From the NCBI GenBank assembly GCA_017399105.1, contig JAFQEJ010000003.1, positions 124,864-188,863 on the forward strand: 64,000 bases of DNA, written 5' to 3'. Source of the DNA: Clostridia bacterium (GTDB taxonomy: Bacteria > Bacillota > Clostridia > Oscillospirales > CAG-272). A program made the position numbers and the translations under genes. Each line of letters begins with the position of its first letter. The first letter of the stretch is position 1. The notes below the pieces were generated by a model. It saw only the letters and a program-made list of their open reading frames with translations, had not been told where the DNA came from and made no database searches. Below, in pieces: positions 42,221 through 52,285 of this stretch.

Positions 42221-43732
42221 ATGAAACGAATGATTTCCATGCTCCTTATTCTTCTTATGCTGACCGGAAGCGGCTGCGGCGAACAGCCAACCTCGGACAA
42301 TAATTCTGTTGAAACGACCGCTGCGGTAACAGAAACCGATACTGCAGACCCCTACCCCGATAATCTTCCCGCAGAGCTTGATTATGGTGGGGAGGAGATT
42401 TCCTTTATATACCGAGAAGAGATCGCAGATGAATTTTATATTGAAAGCTTTGATGGCGATGTTGTCCATGACAACATTCTGAGCAGCATGAATTCGGTAG
42501 AAGAACGTCTGGATGTTGATATTATCGTCACCCTTCGTCCCGGACATCTGATCGGTGCACGCGAAGAGTATATGAATCATATCGACAACTCGATCATGGC
42601 AGGCGATAGAAGCTACGATTGGGTCGATCTGATGATCGGAAATGCCCCTCTTCGGGCAATGAGCGGCAACTATATGAATCTCCTTGAGAACTCCATGATC
42701 GACCTTGATCAGCCCTGGTATCTGTCCGGTCTGAGAAATGTATGTACTGTTGCCGATCAGTTGTTTTTCGTTTCGGGCGATGCTTCGCTCGGCTATTTAA
42801 AAAGTGTATTCTGCATGTATTTCAACAAGGTACTTGCCGAAATCTACGATATTGAAAATCTCTATCAGACGGTCGAAAGCGGAAACTGGACACTGAACAA
42901 GCTGACAGAGGTCACAAAGATCACATCTCAGGATCTGAATCATGACGGAACATACAGTCTGAAGGATCAGCTTGGTTTTGTCAACCATGACAATACGCAT
43001 CTGAATGGATATATGTTTGCGTTGGGCACAAACGCTTACACAAAGCAGAGCGACGGAAGCTGGAAATTCACATTTGGCTCAGACAGAGATTACACCGCCG
43101 CTGCCGCTCTGGGAATGCTGTACAGTAATACCGAGGGTGCCCTTTTTCCCAACAGTGCAAACGCCTCAAGCGGAGGTCTCAGTATATACAACCAGATTAC
43201 CGCAAATTTCTGCAGCGATAAAATCTTTCTCATCACAGCTGAAATGAATGACGGTATCTCTCTATTCCGTTCCATGGAAAGCGAATACGGCGTACTTCCC
43301 TATCCAAAGTTGGATGAAAACCAGGAAAACTACATCACCACCGGACGCAGTACATGGAACTCCTTCTCCATGCCGGTCACCTGTGTCAACCCCACTGCGG
43401 CAGGTGCAGTCATGGAAGCACTCAGCTCCTCCAATTACCAAAAAGTCCTCCCCTCCTATTTCGAAACCACACTGAAAACCAAGCTCTCTTCCGACAGCGA
43501 AGCGGCAATGATGTTCGATGTTATCCACGATTCCATGACGCTTGACTTTGGCTATGTCTTCGCCAATGCCATCGGCAACATTTCGCCGCAGCTTGCCTCA
43601 AACATGATAAGCAATTCGGATAAAATCGCATCTTTCGTCGCCAAAAATGCCGAAAGCGCAAACAAACACTTACAAAGCTATGTGGAAGATATCGAAAAAA
43701 TGGTAAATCAATTAGAGGGAGAAGAATCATGA
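42221..43732 (+). CDS. Extracellular solute-binding lipoprotein (SBP-B)
   Basis: A 503-residue lipoprotein with lipobox LTGSGC, Thr/Glu-rich linker and the same binding-protein fold as SBP-A: ERLDVDIIVTLRPGHLIGAR, DLNHDGTYSLKDQLGF, EYGVLPYPKLDENQENYITT. AAAGGA lies 10 bases before the ATG at 42221; an earlier ATG in the same frame is weaker. It is third of four genes in one operon and overlaps the quinone oxidoreductase-like gene by four bases. No permease is present. Confidence 0.85.
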   Translation: MKRMISMLLILLMLTGSGCGEQPTSDNNSVETTAAVTETDTADPYPDNLPAELDYGGEEISFIYREEIADEFYIESFDGDVVHDNILSSMNSVEERLDVDIIVTLRPGHLIGAREEYMNHIDNSIMAGDRSYDWVDLMIGNAPLRAMSGNYMNLLENSMIDLDQPWYLSGLRNVCTVADQLFFVSGDASLGYLKSVFCMYFNKVLAEIYDIENLYQTVESGNWTLNKLTEVTKITSQDLNHDGTYSLKDQLGFVNHDNTHLNGYMFALGTNAYTKQSDGSWKFTFGSDRDYTAAAALGMLYSNTEGALFPNSANASSGGLSIYNQITANFCSDKIFLITAEMNDGISLFRSMESEYGVLPYPKLDENQENYITTGRSTWNSFSMPVTCVNPTAAGAVMEALSSSNYQKVLPSYFETTLKTKLSSDSEAAMMFDVIHDSMTLDFGYVFANAIGNISPQLASNMISNSDKIASFVAKNAESANKHLQSYVEDIEKMVNQLEGEES

Positions 43733-44712
43733 AAGCCATCCTTGTTACCCCCGACCGCTCACTCATCTGGAGCGATGTACCCGATCCCATCATAAAAAGT
43801 GACGAGGTTCTCGTCGAAATTCATGCCGCCGCCCTCAACCGCGCCGATCTGATGCAGCGCGAAGGCGATTATCCTCCTCCTCCAGGTGCGCCCGAATGGA
43901 TGGGACTGGAGATCGCCGGCATCATCACCGATATGGGTGAGGAGGCCAAAGCTCGCTCACACTGGAAGGTGGGCGACAAAATCTGCGCGCTGCTCGGCGG
44001 CGGCGGTTACGCGGAATATGCCACTGTCAGGTACGATATGCTCATGCCGATTCCCCAGGGCTGCTCCATGGTGGAGGCTGCCGCCATCCCCGAAGCCTTC
44101 GCCACCGCCTATCTGAATCTCTTCATCGAGGGCGGCATCAAGGAGGGCAGCACGCTCCTCATGAATGCCGGTGCATCCGGTCTTGCCAGCGTCGTCATCC
44201 CTATGGCAAAGGCCTTTGGCGCACGAGTCATCACCACTGTCCTCTCGGATGAAATTGCCGCGTCCATCTCCCATCTGGGCGCCGATGTGGTAGTCAACAC
44301 CTCAAAGGAAAACATCGCCGATGTACTCAAAGCAGAGCTTGCAGCCGGTCATGGCGTAGATGTTGCCATTGACTGTCTCGGCGGCGAGATCATGGGAAAA
44401 TGCATCCACTACCTCACTCACGGTGCAAGATGGATCATGATAGCGGCGCTTGCCGGCACCAAAACCGAGATTGATCTGAAGAATATCTATGTCCGCAATG
44501 TCCGTATCATCGGAAGCACCCTCCGTTCGCGCACGCCCGAGATGAAGGCACGCATCCTTTCCGAGCTTGTGAAACGGGTCTATCCCAAGATCGAATCGGG
44601 TGAGGTCAAGCCCACCATCCATGCGGTGCTCCCCATCACCGAAGCCGAAGCCGCCCATGATATTCTCTATCAGGGCAAGAATGTAGGCAAAGTTGTCCTG
44701 ACCGTAAAGTGA
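43729..44712 (+). CDS. Quinone oxidoreductase-like NAD(P)H dehydrogenase
   Basis: A 327-residue medium-chain reductase of the quinone oxidoreductase/PIG3 type. Marks: IHAAALNRADLMQREGDYPP, PPGAPEWMGLEIAGII, GDKICALLGGGGYAEY, and the cofactor loop TLLMNAGASGLASVVIPMA. It has no zinc ligands. It ends the 40174-44712 operon. The 200 bases after it hold no convincing gene. Substrate unknown; it may reduce an enone or quinone-like intermediate. Confidence 0.88.
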   Translation: MKAILVTPDRSLIWSDVPDPIIKSDEVLVEIHAAALNRADLMQREGDYPPPPGAPEWMGLEIAGIITDMGEEAKARSHWKVGDKICALLGGGGYAEYATVRYDMLMPIPQGCSMVEAAAIPEAFATAYLNLFIEGGIKEGSTLLMNAGASGLASVVIPMAKAFGARVITTVLSDEIAASISHLGADVVVNTSKENIADVLKAELAAGHGVDVAIDCLGGEIMGKCIHYLTHGARWIMIAALAGTKTEIDLKNIYVRNVRIIGSTLRSRTPEMKARILSELVKRVYPKIESGEVKPTIHAVLPITEAEAAHDILYQGKNVGKVVLTVK

Positions 44713-44915
44713 GGCAGGAAGAAATGGGTTCCGATCAACATATACTTACTTATCAGCGACAGTACGCTGGGCAGCTATACCGCAAAAGTGCTGCTGAAGC
44801 CGGGGTGCCAATTTAATTCACTGCAGAATCGAGATTGAGCACGACTGACCGGCTATGATATGATGCTTTTCTTTCTTTTTTGTAGTCAATCTTCATCTAT
44901 CAACTTCTGTGTGCA

Positions 44916-44944
44916 TTGTTTTTCTGCGAATACCGTGCTATAAT
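44916..44944 (+). promoter_or_regulatory. Promoter of SBP-C
   Basis: TTGTTT (44916-44921), 17 bases, TATAAT (44939-44944). Confidence 0.7.
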
Positions 44945-44992
44945 GGATATAGATTAGTCCGTTTACATTATATTCATTATAGGAGGTATACA

Positions 44993-46471
44993 ATGAAAAG
45001 CTTATCACGTATCCTTGTCCTTATTCTGGCACTGGGAATGCTTGCATCCTGTTCATCCTCTGCACCCGAACAAAATGATGCTGCAGACACCGGCACGATC
45101 ACCACTGCCGCTGATGCGGCAGCCGCAACCGAAGAGACACGTATTCTTCCCAATCTCCCCGTCGGTGTTACCTTTAACGGCGAGGACTTTCGCTTCCTTC
45201 ATTGGGAGGTCGTTGCCTGGGGTGTCAATAACAGTAAGGATCTCGTTGCCGAATCGGAAAACGGCGATCTGATCAACGACGCTGTTTACCGCAGAAACAC
45301 CAAAATCGAAGACACCTACGATGTCAAGCTTGTCGTTCAATACATGGGACACGATCAGCTGATTGCAAACTATACCAAGCTGGTTACATCAAGCGATGTG
45401 GCCTATGAGGTTATCTATCCCCATATTGCAACCTCCGGATCGCTTGTCTCCAACGGCTCATATTACGATCTGACAAAGCTCCCCCATGTTGATTTTACAC
45501 AGCCCTGGTGGGATCAGGCTTCGGTTGAGGATCTGTCCATCGATAACAGACTCTTCTTTGTTGCATCCGATATCAATACGATGGATGATGATGCTACCGC
45601 CTGTATGGTGTTCAACAAGAAGCTGGCAGACGACTACAACCTACCCGATCTGTATGAGCTTGTAAAGAGCGAAAAGTGGACCTTTGATGCCATGCTCGAT
45701 ACAACCAAGGATGTGGCAGGAGACCTCAACGGTGACTCGGTCATGGATGGCAGCGACCGTTACGGCATCGTTTCTCAGATGGACTTTGCCCAAGCCTTCT
45801 ATCTCGGTGCCGCATCCTCATTCGCTGAAAAGGATGCAGACGACCTTCCCTATGATTCCTTCTTTAATGAACGCAATATTGCAGTCTGCGAAAAGATTCT
45901 TGACATCATGTACGACCGCAACAACTTCCTGAACACCCATGTCGCAAACAAGAACGGCATGAGCTTCGGCAATCCCTTCGTTGAGGGCCGCACACTTTAC
46001 AACTTCAGCTTCCTTGGAGGCATAAACTCGCTCAGACAATTTGAGGTTGATTTCGGCATTCTCCCCGTCCCGAAGTATGATGATGCTCAGGAGAGCTACT
46101 TAAGCTCCATCAGCTCGCACAACACCGCATTCATTACCGTTCCCGTGATTCATGACAATCCCGAGAAGGTAGGCTACATCCTCGAAGCAATGGCAGCTGA
46201 GTCGAAATACACGCTTATTCCCGCATACTACGACCTGAACCTCATTTCCAAGGGACTCCGCGATGAGCAGTCGGAGGAAATGCTCGATATTATCGTCAAC
46301 CAGCGCGTATTTGATCTGGGTGATATCTTTGGCTTCGGCGGCTTTGCCGAGACCTGGCTCTATATGACCTATTATGACCAGAGAGATATCGCTTCCCTTT
46401 ATGAGAAAAATGCAAAGAAAATCACCAAAGATATCGAGAAATTTGTAGAAAAGGTTCTTGAGCTGGAATAA
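44993..46471 (+). CDS. Extracellular solute-binding lipoprotein (SBP-C)
   Basis: A 492-residue lipoprotein with lipobox MLASC. Same family as SBP-A and SBP-B: FNGEDFRFLHWEVVAWGVNN, IEDTYDVKLVVQYMGHDQL, DVAGDLNGDSVMDGSDRYGI, FGILPVPKYDDAQESYLSSI. AGGAGGT precedes the ATG at 44993. It has its own promoter and terminator, so it is a single-gene unit before the WbsX-like gene. No ABC permease is nearby. Confidence 0.87.
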   Translation: MKSLSRILVLILALGMLASCSSSAPEQNDAADTGTITTAADAAAATEETRILPNLPVGVTFNGEDFRFLHWEVVAWGVNNSKDLVAESENGDLINDAVYRRNTKIEDTYDVKLVVQYMGHDQLIANYTKLVTSSDVAYEVIYPHIATSGSLVSNGSYYDLTKLPHVDFTQPWWDQASVEDLSIDNRLFFVASDINTMDDDATACMVFNKKLADDYNLPDLYELVKSEKWTFDAMLDTTKDVAGDLNGDSVMDGSDRYGIVSQMDFAQAFYLGAASSFAEKDADDLPYDSFFNERNIAVCEKILDIMYDRNNFLNTHVANKNGMSFGNPFVEGRTLYNFSFLGGINSLRQFEVDFGILPVPKYDDAQESYLSSISSHNTAFITVPVIHDNPEKVGYILEAMAAESKYTLIPAYYDLNLISKGLRDEQSEEMLDIIVNQRVFDLGDIFGFGGFAETWLYMTYYDQRDIASLYEKNAKKITKDIEKFVEKVLELE

Positions 46472-46485
46472 TACATCAACATAAC

Positions 46486-46519
46486 AAAGGCTGTCACAAT
46501 GCAGATTGCGGCAGCCTTT
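46486..46519 (+). terminator. Terminator after SBP-C
   Basis: AAAGGCTG (46486-46493) pairs with CAGCCTTT (46512-46519), with CAAT/ATTG nested. Confidence 0.75.
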
Positions 46520-46570
46520 TGGTATATCATAATTCACTACAACAATATCGTTTTCGCCACACCTTCCCCC

Positions 46571-46599
46571 TTGATTTGATTCCCGGTTGCGTTTATAAT
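46571..46599 (+). promoter_or_regulatory. Promoter of the WbsX-like gene
   Basis: TTGATT (46571-46576), 17 bases, TATAAT (46594-46599). Confidence 0.75.
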
Positions 46600-46644
46600 G
46601 ATAACAGAGCAATCCCATCCATATCACGAAAGTGAGGAAACACC

Positions 46645-47667
46645 ATGAAAGAATATCTTGTCGGCGTAAACTACTTCTGCGGCTGGTGGAGAGATCAGCC
46701 CAACAAATGGACAGTACCCGCAGGTCACGACTGGAGAGTCGATTATCCCGGACGTGTGCCGCTGCTCGGCTGCTACAACGATCAGGAAACCATGGACTAT
46801 GAGCTTGCGGCGGCTGCTGAGAGCGGCGTCGATTATTTCGCCATGCTCTGGTATGCAGAGGCGGGCAAGCGCGAGGAAAAGCCCTCCTGGGCTCTCAACC
46901 GCTGCTTTGATCTCTACCGTAATTCTCCCAACCGCGGCAGGGTGAAATACTATCTCGAATTCTGTAATCATCCCCCCTATGAAATCGACAGCGAGGAGCT
47001 GTGGCAGAGAAGCGTTGAATACTTCATTGACAACATGGAGGATGAAAACTGCCTGCACATCTTCGGCAGACCGGTCATGAAGATTCACGGACTCCAGCAC
47101 TTCTACAATCAGTGCGATCAAAATCCCGATATAATCAAGGGCAAGATCGAATACATCCGTCAGCGCGCCGCCGCAAGAGGACTTGGCGACATTATCATCC
47201 TCTCGGGCGTTATGGCGCAGGGAATCAATCACATCGAACGGGAGCTGACCGCCTTCATCGACGGCACCAACACCTACATGGACTTCGGTCCCCTGCCCCG
47301 CAGAGAAGAGGATTATCCCTACGAGGAGCTCGAAAGGTTAGCAGCTGAGGGCAGAATCAATCATGCCAATACCTCTCCCGTTCCCTATGTTCCCTATGTC
47401 CCTGCCGGCTGGAATCCCAAGCCCTGGGGATCGAATGCCCCCCTCTTTGATCTCCCCAATCAGTCCCAGTGGGAGTGCGCCCTGCAAAATGTCAAGCGCG
47501 CCCTTGATGAAAATGAAAATCTCGGCTTTGTAGTGGACGGCAAGCGTCAGAAGGCATTCACCATCTATGCATGGAATGAATTCGGTGAGGGCGGCATTTT
47601 GGCTCCCACCACAGGCGACCGCTATATGAAGCTTGAAACCCTGAAGAAGATATTCGGCGAAAACTGA
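46645..47667 (+). CDS. GH99-like/WbsX-domain protein
   Basis: A 340-residue protein with a glycoside hydrolase 99-like (WbsX) barrel. Marks: EYLVGVNYFCGWWRDQPNKW at the start, GVDYFAMLWYAEAG, FGRPVMKIHGLQHF and the C-terminal FTIYAWNEFGEGGILAPTTG with the conserved Glu pair. No signal peptide, so cytoplasmic. It probably cleaves or modifies a mannose-type or related oligosaccharide. An AraC gene follows 29 bases later on the same strand, likely cotranscribed. Confidence 0.82.
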   Translation: MKEYLVGVNYFCGWWRDQPNKWTVPAGHDWRVDYPGRVPLLGCYNDQETMDYELAAAAESGVDYFAMLWYAEAGKREEKPSWALNRCFDLYRNSPNRGRVKYYLEFCNHPPYEIDSEELWQRSVEYFIDNMEDENCLHIFGRPVMKIHGLQHFYNQCDQNPDIIKGKIEYIRQRAAARGLGDIIILSGVMAQGINHIERELTAFIDGTNTYMDFGPLPRREEDYPYEELERLAAEGRINHANTSPVPYVPYVPAGWNPKPWGSNAPLFDLPNQSQWECALQNVKRALDENENLGFVVDGKRQKAFTIYAWNEFGEGGILAPTTGDRYMKLETLKKIFGEN

Positions 47668-47696
47668 TCAAAAACAATCCGACCGGAGGTGAGCGC

Positions 47697-48509
47697 ATGA
47701 TTTTTTCCTTTGAGCGTTGGGAGCGCGAGAAGAGCATCTTTGTCATCAAGAGCATCGACTGGCACGGCAAAATGGTACACAGCCACGATTTCATCGAGCT
47801 TGTCTACATCACCGCAGGAAAAGGCATCCACAGCATTGAAAACAAAAACTACAGCATCTCCACCGGTGATCTTTTCATCGTTTTTCCCGGCGAAAACCAT
47901 TCGCTCTATCCCATCGACAGCGGCAGCGGAAAGAGTGAATTCACCTGGATTACCTGCGGATTTCTGCCAAGCTGCATCAGCTTTGATTTTTCGGTCTTCC
48001 CCCGCAAGCACCGTTTCATCGGCACCGACAGCTTCGACCTCAATCTGACCTTCCACACCATGCTGGACGAATATGACAACCGCGCCGATGACTTTGAGCA
48101 GGTGCTTAAAAGTTATCTCACCGTCATCCTCATCCGCATGAAGCGTCACATCGGTCAGCGCTCCGATTCGGAAAGCTACACCACTCTCAAGCGCAGAAGC
48201 TACTGCAAGAGTGCGGTGGAATATATCAGCGAGCACTCCAGTGAGCATGTCCGACTGGAGGATGTAGCGCATGCCCTCGGCATCAGCTGCGGTTATCTGT
48301 CCAAGATATTCAAGGAAGAGAAGGATCAGACCTTCATGCAGTATCTCTATGCCTACCGCGTCAAGGAAGCCTGCCGTCTGCTTGTCGGAAATAAAATGCC
48401 CATCTCTCGCATTGCAAATGCCGTTGGCTTCAGCGACAGGAAGAGCTTTTACACCCAGTTTACCCGCATCATGTGTCTGACTCCCGGCGAATACAGGAGC
48501 AGGCATTAA
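47697..48509 (+). CDS. AraC-family transcriptional regulator
   Basis: A 270-residue regulator. N-terminal cupin (HSHDFIELVYITAGKGIHSI, PGENHSLYPID) and C-terminal helix-turn-helix pair (VRLEDVAHALGISCGYLSKI, MPISRIANAVGFSDRKSFYT, MCLTPGEYR). GGAGGTGAGC precedes the ATG. It lies right behind the WbsX-like gene, so it may regulate its own operon and SBP-C. Confidence 0.92.
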   Translation: MIFSFERWEREKSIFVIKSIDWHGKMVHSHDFIELVYITAGKGIHSIENKNYSISTGDLFIVFPGENHSLYPIDSGSGKSEFTWITCGFLPSCISFDFSVFPRKHRFIGTDSFDLNLTFHTMLDEYDNRADDFEQVLKSYLTVILIRMKRHIGQRSDSESYTTLKRRSYCKSAVEYISEHSSEHVRLEDVAHALGISCGYLSKIFKEEKDQTFMQYLYAYRVKEACRLLVGNKMPISRIANAVGFSDRKSFYTQFTRIMCLTPGEYRSRH

Positions 48510-48524
48510 GACCGTCAACATGTG

Positions 48525-48567
48525 AAAAACCACCGTTTCGGGATCGCATCCGTAACGGTGGTTTTTT
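48525..48567. terminator. Bidirectional terminator between two AraC genes
   Basis: AACCACCGTT (48528-48537) pairs with AACGGTGGTT (48554-48563), with T-runs on both strands. Confidence 0.9.
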
Positions 48568-48641
48568 ATGTTATGATTCCAAAAATCGAGCACCCGGGAC
48601 AAAAAATAGTTATATTGCAGCCCCGATCCGCTGTGTTATAA

Positions 48642-49535
48642 TCATAGCAGACGCACCTTGATCTGCTCGGCATATACGCCGGGGGTGATCCCGTAGAGCT
48701 TTCTGAAAAGCTTGATATAATAGGACATGGAGGAGAATCCGGCTTCAAAGCAGGCTTCGGTGACGCTCTTCCCCGCGGCGAGGAAATAGCGTGACCGAGA
48801 GAGCCGACGGTAGTTGAGATAATCGCTCATGGCGATGTTCATTCTGCGCTTAAAAACCGAGGAGAGATAGGCTCCGTTCACATGGATGGCATCGGCAACC
48901 TCGGACAGATTTTCAATCTCGCCGTAATGGGCATCGATATATTCGCAGGTTTCGCGTATCATTCCGGTGGGCGGCGGAACAAGATGCTCCATGCTGTCCG
49001 AAAAATAAACGGCATTGAAGATGGTAAAAAGCTTGATGAAATTGCTGTAGACTATGGCATCGGCATTGAGCACACTGCGGTCGATGGCATCACGCATTTC
49101 GGAAACCAGGTGCATCATCTCCTGCAGCGCATCCGAGGGAAGCCTGAGAACATGGGGACGACCGTGCTCCCCCGCATCGCGGCAGAAGGCAAGCAGATCA
49201 AAGCCGTCGGCAGCATAGGCTTCGGCTGTTTCTTCCGGGATAAAGATATTTACCCGCCCCACAAGGCAGGGCTTGAGAATCACACCGCAGTGCAGCTCAT
49301 CCGGAAGAAAGAAGTTCACATCGCCCGACAGCGGCGTATAAAGATCATCTCCATGCCGCACATTTACCTCTCCGCAGAGATAAATACCAATCTCATGCAT
49401 ACCCGTATGAGCATGTGGCTCCCAGTTCTTACCGCGAATCGTCTCCTCGGTTTCAAAAGACTCGATAAAATCAATTCTGATGTTATTTTTGATGCTGCCC
49501 TCAAGCATTTTCAGTTTCCATTGAGTTACCGCCAC
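48642..49535 (-). CDS. AraC-family transcriptional regulator
   Basis: A 297-residue regulator with cupin (EPHAHTGMHEIGIYLCGEVN, SGDVNFFLPDELHCGVI) and two helix-turn-helix motifs (IENLSEVADAIHVNGAYLSS, SVTEACFEAGFSSMSYYIKL, YGITPGVYAEQ). The start chosen is GTG at 49535, which has AAGGGAG 8 bases upstream; the ATG at 49508 has no ribosome site. It is divergent from the heparinase-like gene with only 80 bases between, so it probably controls that gene. Confidence 0.88.
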   Translation of the reverse strand: MAVTQWKLKMLEGSIKNNIRIDFIESFETEETIRGKNWEPHAHTGMHEIGIYLCGEVNVRHGDDLYTPLSGDVNFFLPDELHCGVILKPCLVGRVNIFIPEETAEAYAADGFDLLAFCRDAGEHGRPHVLRLPSDALQEMMHLVSEMRDAIDRSVLNADAIVYSNFIKLFTIFNAVYFSDSMEHLVPPPTGMIRETCEYIDAHYGEIENLSEVADAIHVNGAYLSSVFKRRMNIAMSDYLNYRRLSRSRYFLAAGKSVTEACFEAGFSSMSYYIKLFRKLYGITPGVYAEQIKVRLL

Positions 49536-49615
49536 CGCATTCACTCCCTTTCCGACCGTTAATCTGATTATACATTCAACATATGAACATCGCATGAACA
49601 CAAGGAGGAAACCTC

Positions 49616-51496
49616 ATGTTTCAAAATCTGATGCAGAAAGAATACCCTATCCCCGAAGGCGGCATCCGTCTCTTCAGTGATCTCAATCTCGAGGACTGCA
49701 TGAAGCAGATTCCCAAGGGCATCCGCACCATTGTTACCGAAAAGGCAGAACGCTGGCTGACCTATGAATTTCCTGTGATCCCCTATACCCGCTTCATGGA
49801 AACACGACGCTTCGGCAACCGCTACAACTACGAAACCTATCTGGTTGACCGTTGGGTCGCCCTCTTCGATCTGATCTGCGCCGAGCTGCTCTACAAAGAG
49901 GGACGCTACATCGACAAGATCATGGACTGTGTCTGGATGGACTGTGAAATGAGCACCTGGACTATCCCCGCCCATGTATCCTACATCCTGCCCACGGTTG
50001 AGGGTGCCAATTACGACCATCTTGAGCTCTTCAGCGCCGAAATGGGGGCGATCATTTCGCTTGCCTATTATTTCTTTAAGGATGAATTTGAAGCCCGCGT
50101 ACCGAAGGTGTTCAACGCGCGCATTATCTATGAGCTTCGCCGCCGCATGATCGACAGCTTCATGAACAACTCCGACGGCTTTACCTGGTTCAAACGGGGC
50201 GGGAACTGGAACATCTGGATCATGAGCAATCTGCTCATTGCCGGATCCTGCATTCTCACCGACAGCGACGAGATGACCGCGCTGGTGCAGAAGGTGCTCT
50301 CCTCCGCTCAGGTCTATCTTGACACCTTCCCCAAGGATGCCATCTGCCCCGAAGGCTCCCGCTACTGGATGCTCTCCTGCGGTGCATTCATCGACTGTGT
50401 GGAGCTGCTCTATGATATCACAGAAGGCAGTGTTGACCTCACCGGTGAGCCCATTATCAAGCAGATGCTGGAATACAACATGTATTTCATCAAGCCGGGC
50501 ACCTATCATTTTAACTTCGGCGACTGCGAGATCAGTCTTCCTGCCGATGCCATCTTCCTGCGCCGCGTGTCCAAGCGTATCGGCTATGACGAAATAGAAC
50601 GCTATGCAGCCGGACTCTATGTAAACGATCAGAAATCCTATCTGAACAATACCTCCAATCAGTACCGCCGCCTGCGCGACTTCTTCTGCTCGGGCATCAC
50701 CCGCGAAGCCTACACCCCCTATGAGCCGCCCTATCCCCGTTATATGGAATCGCTCCACACATACTTCGGCAGCGAGGGCGATATGAATTACGCCATCAAA
50801 GCCCACACCAATGGCGATCCCCACGGTCACCTCGACACCGGCAGCATCATCATCTTCAAGAATCAGAAGCCGTTGCTGGTCGATCCCGGACTTGATGCCT
50901 ACTCCTCTTTCAACTGGTCATATGATAAAACGAAATACCGCAATGCCGCATGGCATAACACCATGATCTTCAACGGCTATGCCGAAGCTCCCGGTCCGGG
51001 AGCCAAAGCTTCCGATCATCTCTGCGGTGACAATTCCTACTCATTCGAGCTTGCCGGTACCTTCAAGCCCGAAGCCGAGGTCAAAAGCTGGCGCCGCACC
51101 TGCAGCAGTCGTGACGGTGCAATCTATCTGGAGGATAAATGGGAAATCGGCGGTGAGGGCAGCGTCTCGCTGATTCTCATGACCCGTGATAAGCCTCGCA
51201 TCCTCCCCGAAGAGCACAAAATCTGCCTGGATGATGTAAAAGCGGAAATCACCTATGATCCCATGTTCACCCCTGCAGTCGATCTGCTGGAGGAAAACGG
51301 CTCGCTGAACTGCGAAGCGATACACATCGAGCACGCCATGCGGGTGGATTATTACAAAATCGCCCCCAGACTTCCCTATGAGCTGCCGGTAATCCTTCCC
51401 TACGCATCCTCACTCCAGTGGGGGCAGCCCTATCTCTACCGCATTCAGCTGACGGCAAAGGCACACAGCGGATGCTGCATCACTGAAATTCGATAA
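49616..51496 (+). CDS. Heparinase II/III-like polysaccharide lyase
   Basis: A 626-residue protein. The N-terminal ~330 residues are alpha-toroid-like (WMDCEMSTWTIPAHVSYILP, GGNWNIWIMSNLLIAGSCIL, CPEGSRYWMLSCGAFIDC). The C-terminal half is beta-sandwich with the heparinase II/III signature region (GDPHGHLDTGSIIIFKNQKP, DAYSSFNWSYDKTKYRNAAW, HNTMIFNGY). No signal peptide, so it acts on imported oligosaccharides, perhaps uronic acid-containing. AAGGAGG precedes the ATG. The divergent AraC gene is a likely regulator. Confidence 0.85.
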   Translation: MFQNLMQKEYPIPEGGIRLFSDLNLEDCMKQIPKGIRTIVTEKAERWLTYEFPVIPYTRFMETRRFGNRYNYETYLVDRWVALFDLICAELLYKEGRYIDKIMDCVWMDCEMSTWTIPAHVSYILPTVEGANYDHLELFSAEMGAIISLAYYFFKDEFEARVPKVFNARIIYELRRRMIDSFMNNSDGFTWFKRGGNWNIWIMSNLLIAGSCILTDSDEMTALVQKVLSSAQVYLDTFPKDAICPEGSRYWMLSCGAFIDCVELLYDITEGSVDLTGEPIIKQMLEYNMYFIKPGTYHFNFGDCEISLPADAIFLRRVSKRIGYDEIERYAAGLYVNDQKSYLNNTSNQYRRLRDFFCSGITREAYTPYEPPYPRYMESLHTYFGSEGDMNYAIKAHTNGDPHGHLDTGSIIIFKNQKPLLVDPGLDAYSSFNWSYDKTKYRNAAWHNTMIFNGYAEAPGPGAKASDHLCGDNSYSFELAGTFKPEAEVKSWRRTCSSRDGAIYLEDKWEIGGEGSVSLILMTRDKPRILPEEHKICLDDVKAEITYDPMFTPAVDLLEENGSLNCEAIHIEHAMRVDYYKIAPRLPYELPVILPYASSLQWGQPYLYRIQLTAKAHSGCCITEIR

Positions 51497-51502
51497 AAAA
51501 TT

Positions 51503-51538
51503 CCCCCGATATCGATTCGCTCGATATCGGGGGACCAC
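51503..51538. terminator. Bidirectional terminator
   Basis: A perfect 13-bp stem (51503-51515 with 51521-51533, CCCCCGATATCGA and its complement), loop TTCGC. On the minus strand it runs into AATTTTTT. Confidence 0.9.
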
Positions 51539-51553
51539 TTTTTCACTTATTGT

Positions 51554-52285
51554 TTATCCGTTCAAAAATCTCGACAAAAATTCTCGCGTTCTCGGTTTCT
51601 TCGGATTGCCGAAGAGCTCTGTGGGAGTTCCTTCCTCCAGCACAATGCCCCCGTCCATGAAGATCACACGATCCGAAACCTCGCGGGCAAATGCCATCTC
51701 ATGGGTGACAACAATCATGGTAAGACCGGTCTTCGCCAGACTCTTGATAACATCCAGCACCTCACCCACCATCTCGGGATCGAGGGCGGAGGTAGGTTCA
51801 TCGAAGAGAATCACCTCGGGATTCATTGAAAGGGCGCGTGCAATGGCGATACGCTGCTTCTGACCGCCCGAAAGCTGTGAGGGGCGCGCGTTGATAAAGG
51901 CAGACATGCCGACCTTGTCGATGTACTCCCTTGCAACCACCTCTGCCTCAGCGCGCTTTCTCTTCAGCACCTTGATCTGAGGGCGCACGCAGTTTTCAAG
52001 GGCGCTCATATTCTCGAATAGATTGAACTGCTGGAAAACCATGCCCACATGGGTGCGGTATTTTGATGTATTCAGGCTGAGAATATCCTCGCCCTTGTAG
52101 CGGATCACACCGCCGGTAGGCTCTTCAAGCAGATTGATGCAGCGGAGCATGGTGCTCTTTCCCGAGCCGGAGGAGCCGATGACGCTGATGACCTCGCCCT
52201 TGCCCACCGAAAGATTCACATCGAGGAGAACCTTGTGGTCACCGAAGCTTTTTTCAAGATGTTCAATACTGATCACAGTTTCCAT
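51554..52285 (-). CDS. Amino acid (probably lysine) ABC transporter ATP-binding protein
   Basis: A 243-residue ATPase of the polar amino acid transporter group. Walker [22 protein letters not shown]-loop [19 protein letters not shown], signature [15 protein letters not shown], Walker [16 protein letters not shown]. Its ATG overlaps the permease stop by one base (TGATG). Because the operon is led by a lysine riboswitch, lysine is the likely cargo. Confidence 0.94.
   Translation of the reverse strand: METVISIEHLEKSFGDHKVLLDVNLSVGKGEVISVIGSSGSGKSTMLRCINLLEEPTGGVIRYKGEDILSLNTSKYRTHVGMVFQQFNLFENMSALENCVRPQIKVLKRKRAEAEVVAREYIDKVGMSAFINARPSQLSGGQKQRIAIARALSMNPEVILFDEPTSALDPEMVGEVLDVIKSLAKTGLTMIVVTHEMAFAREVSDRVIFMDGGIVLEEGTPTELFGNPKKPRTREFLSRFLNG

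Noticed and set aside
44713..44915. Possible small gene after the quinone oxidoreductase-like gene
   Set aside because: Two short open frames exist, but neither has a properly spaced ribosome site or recognisable sequence; left as non-coding.
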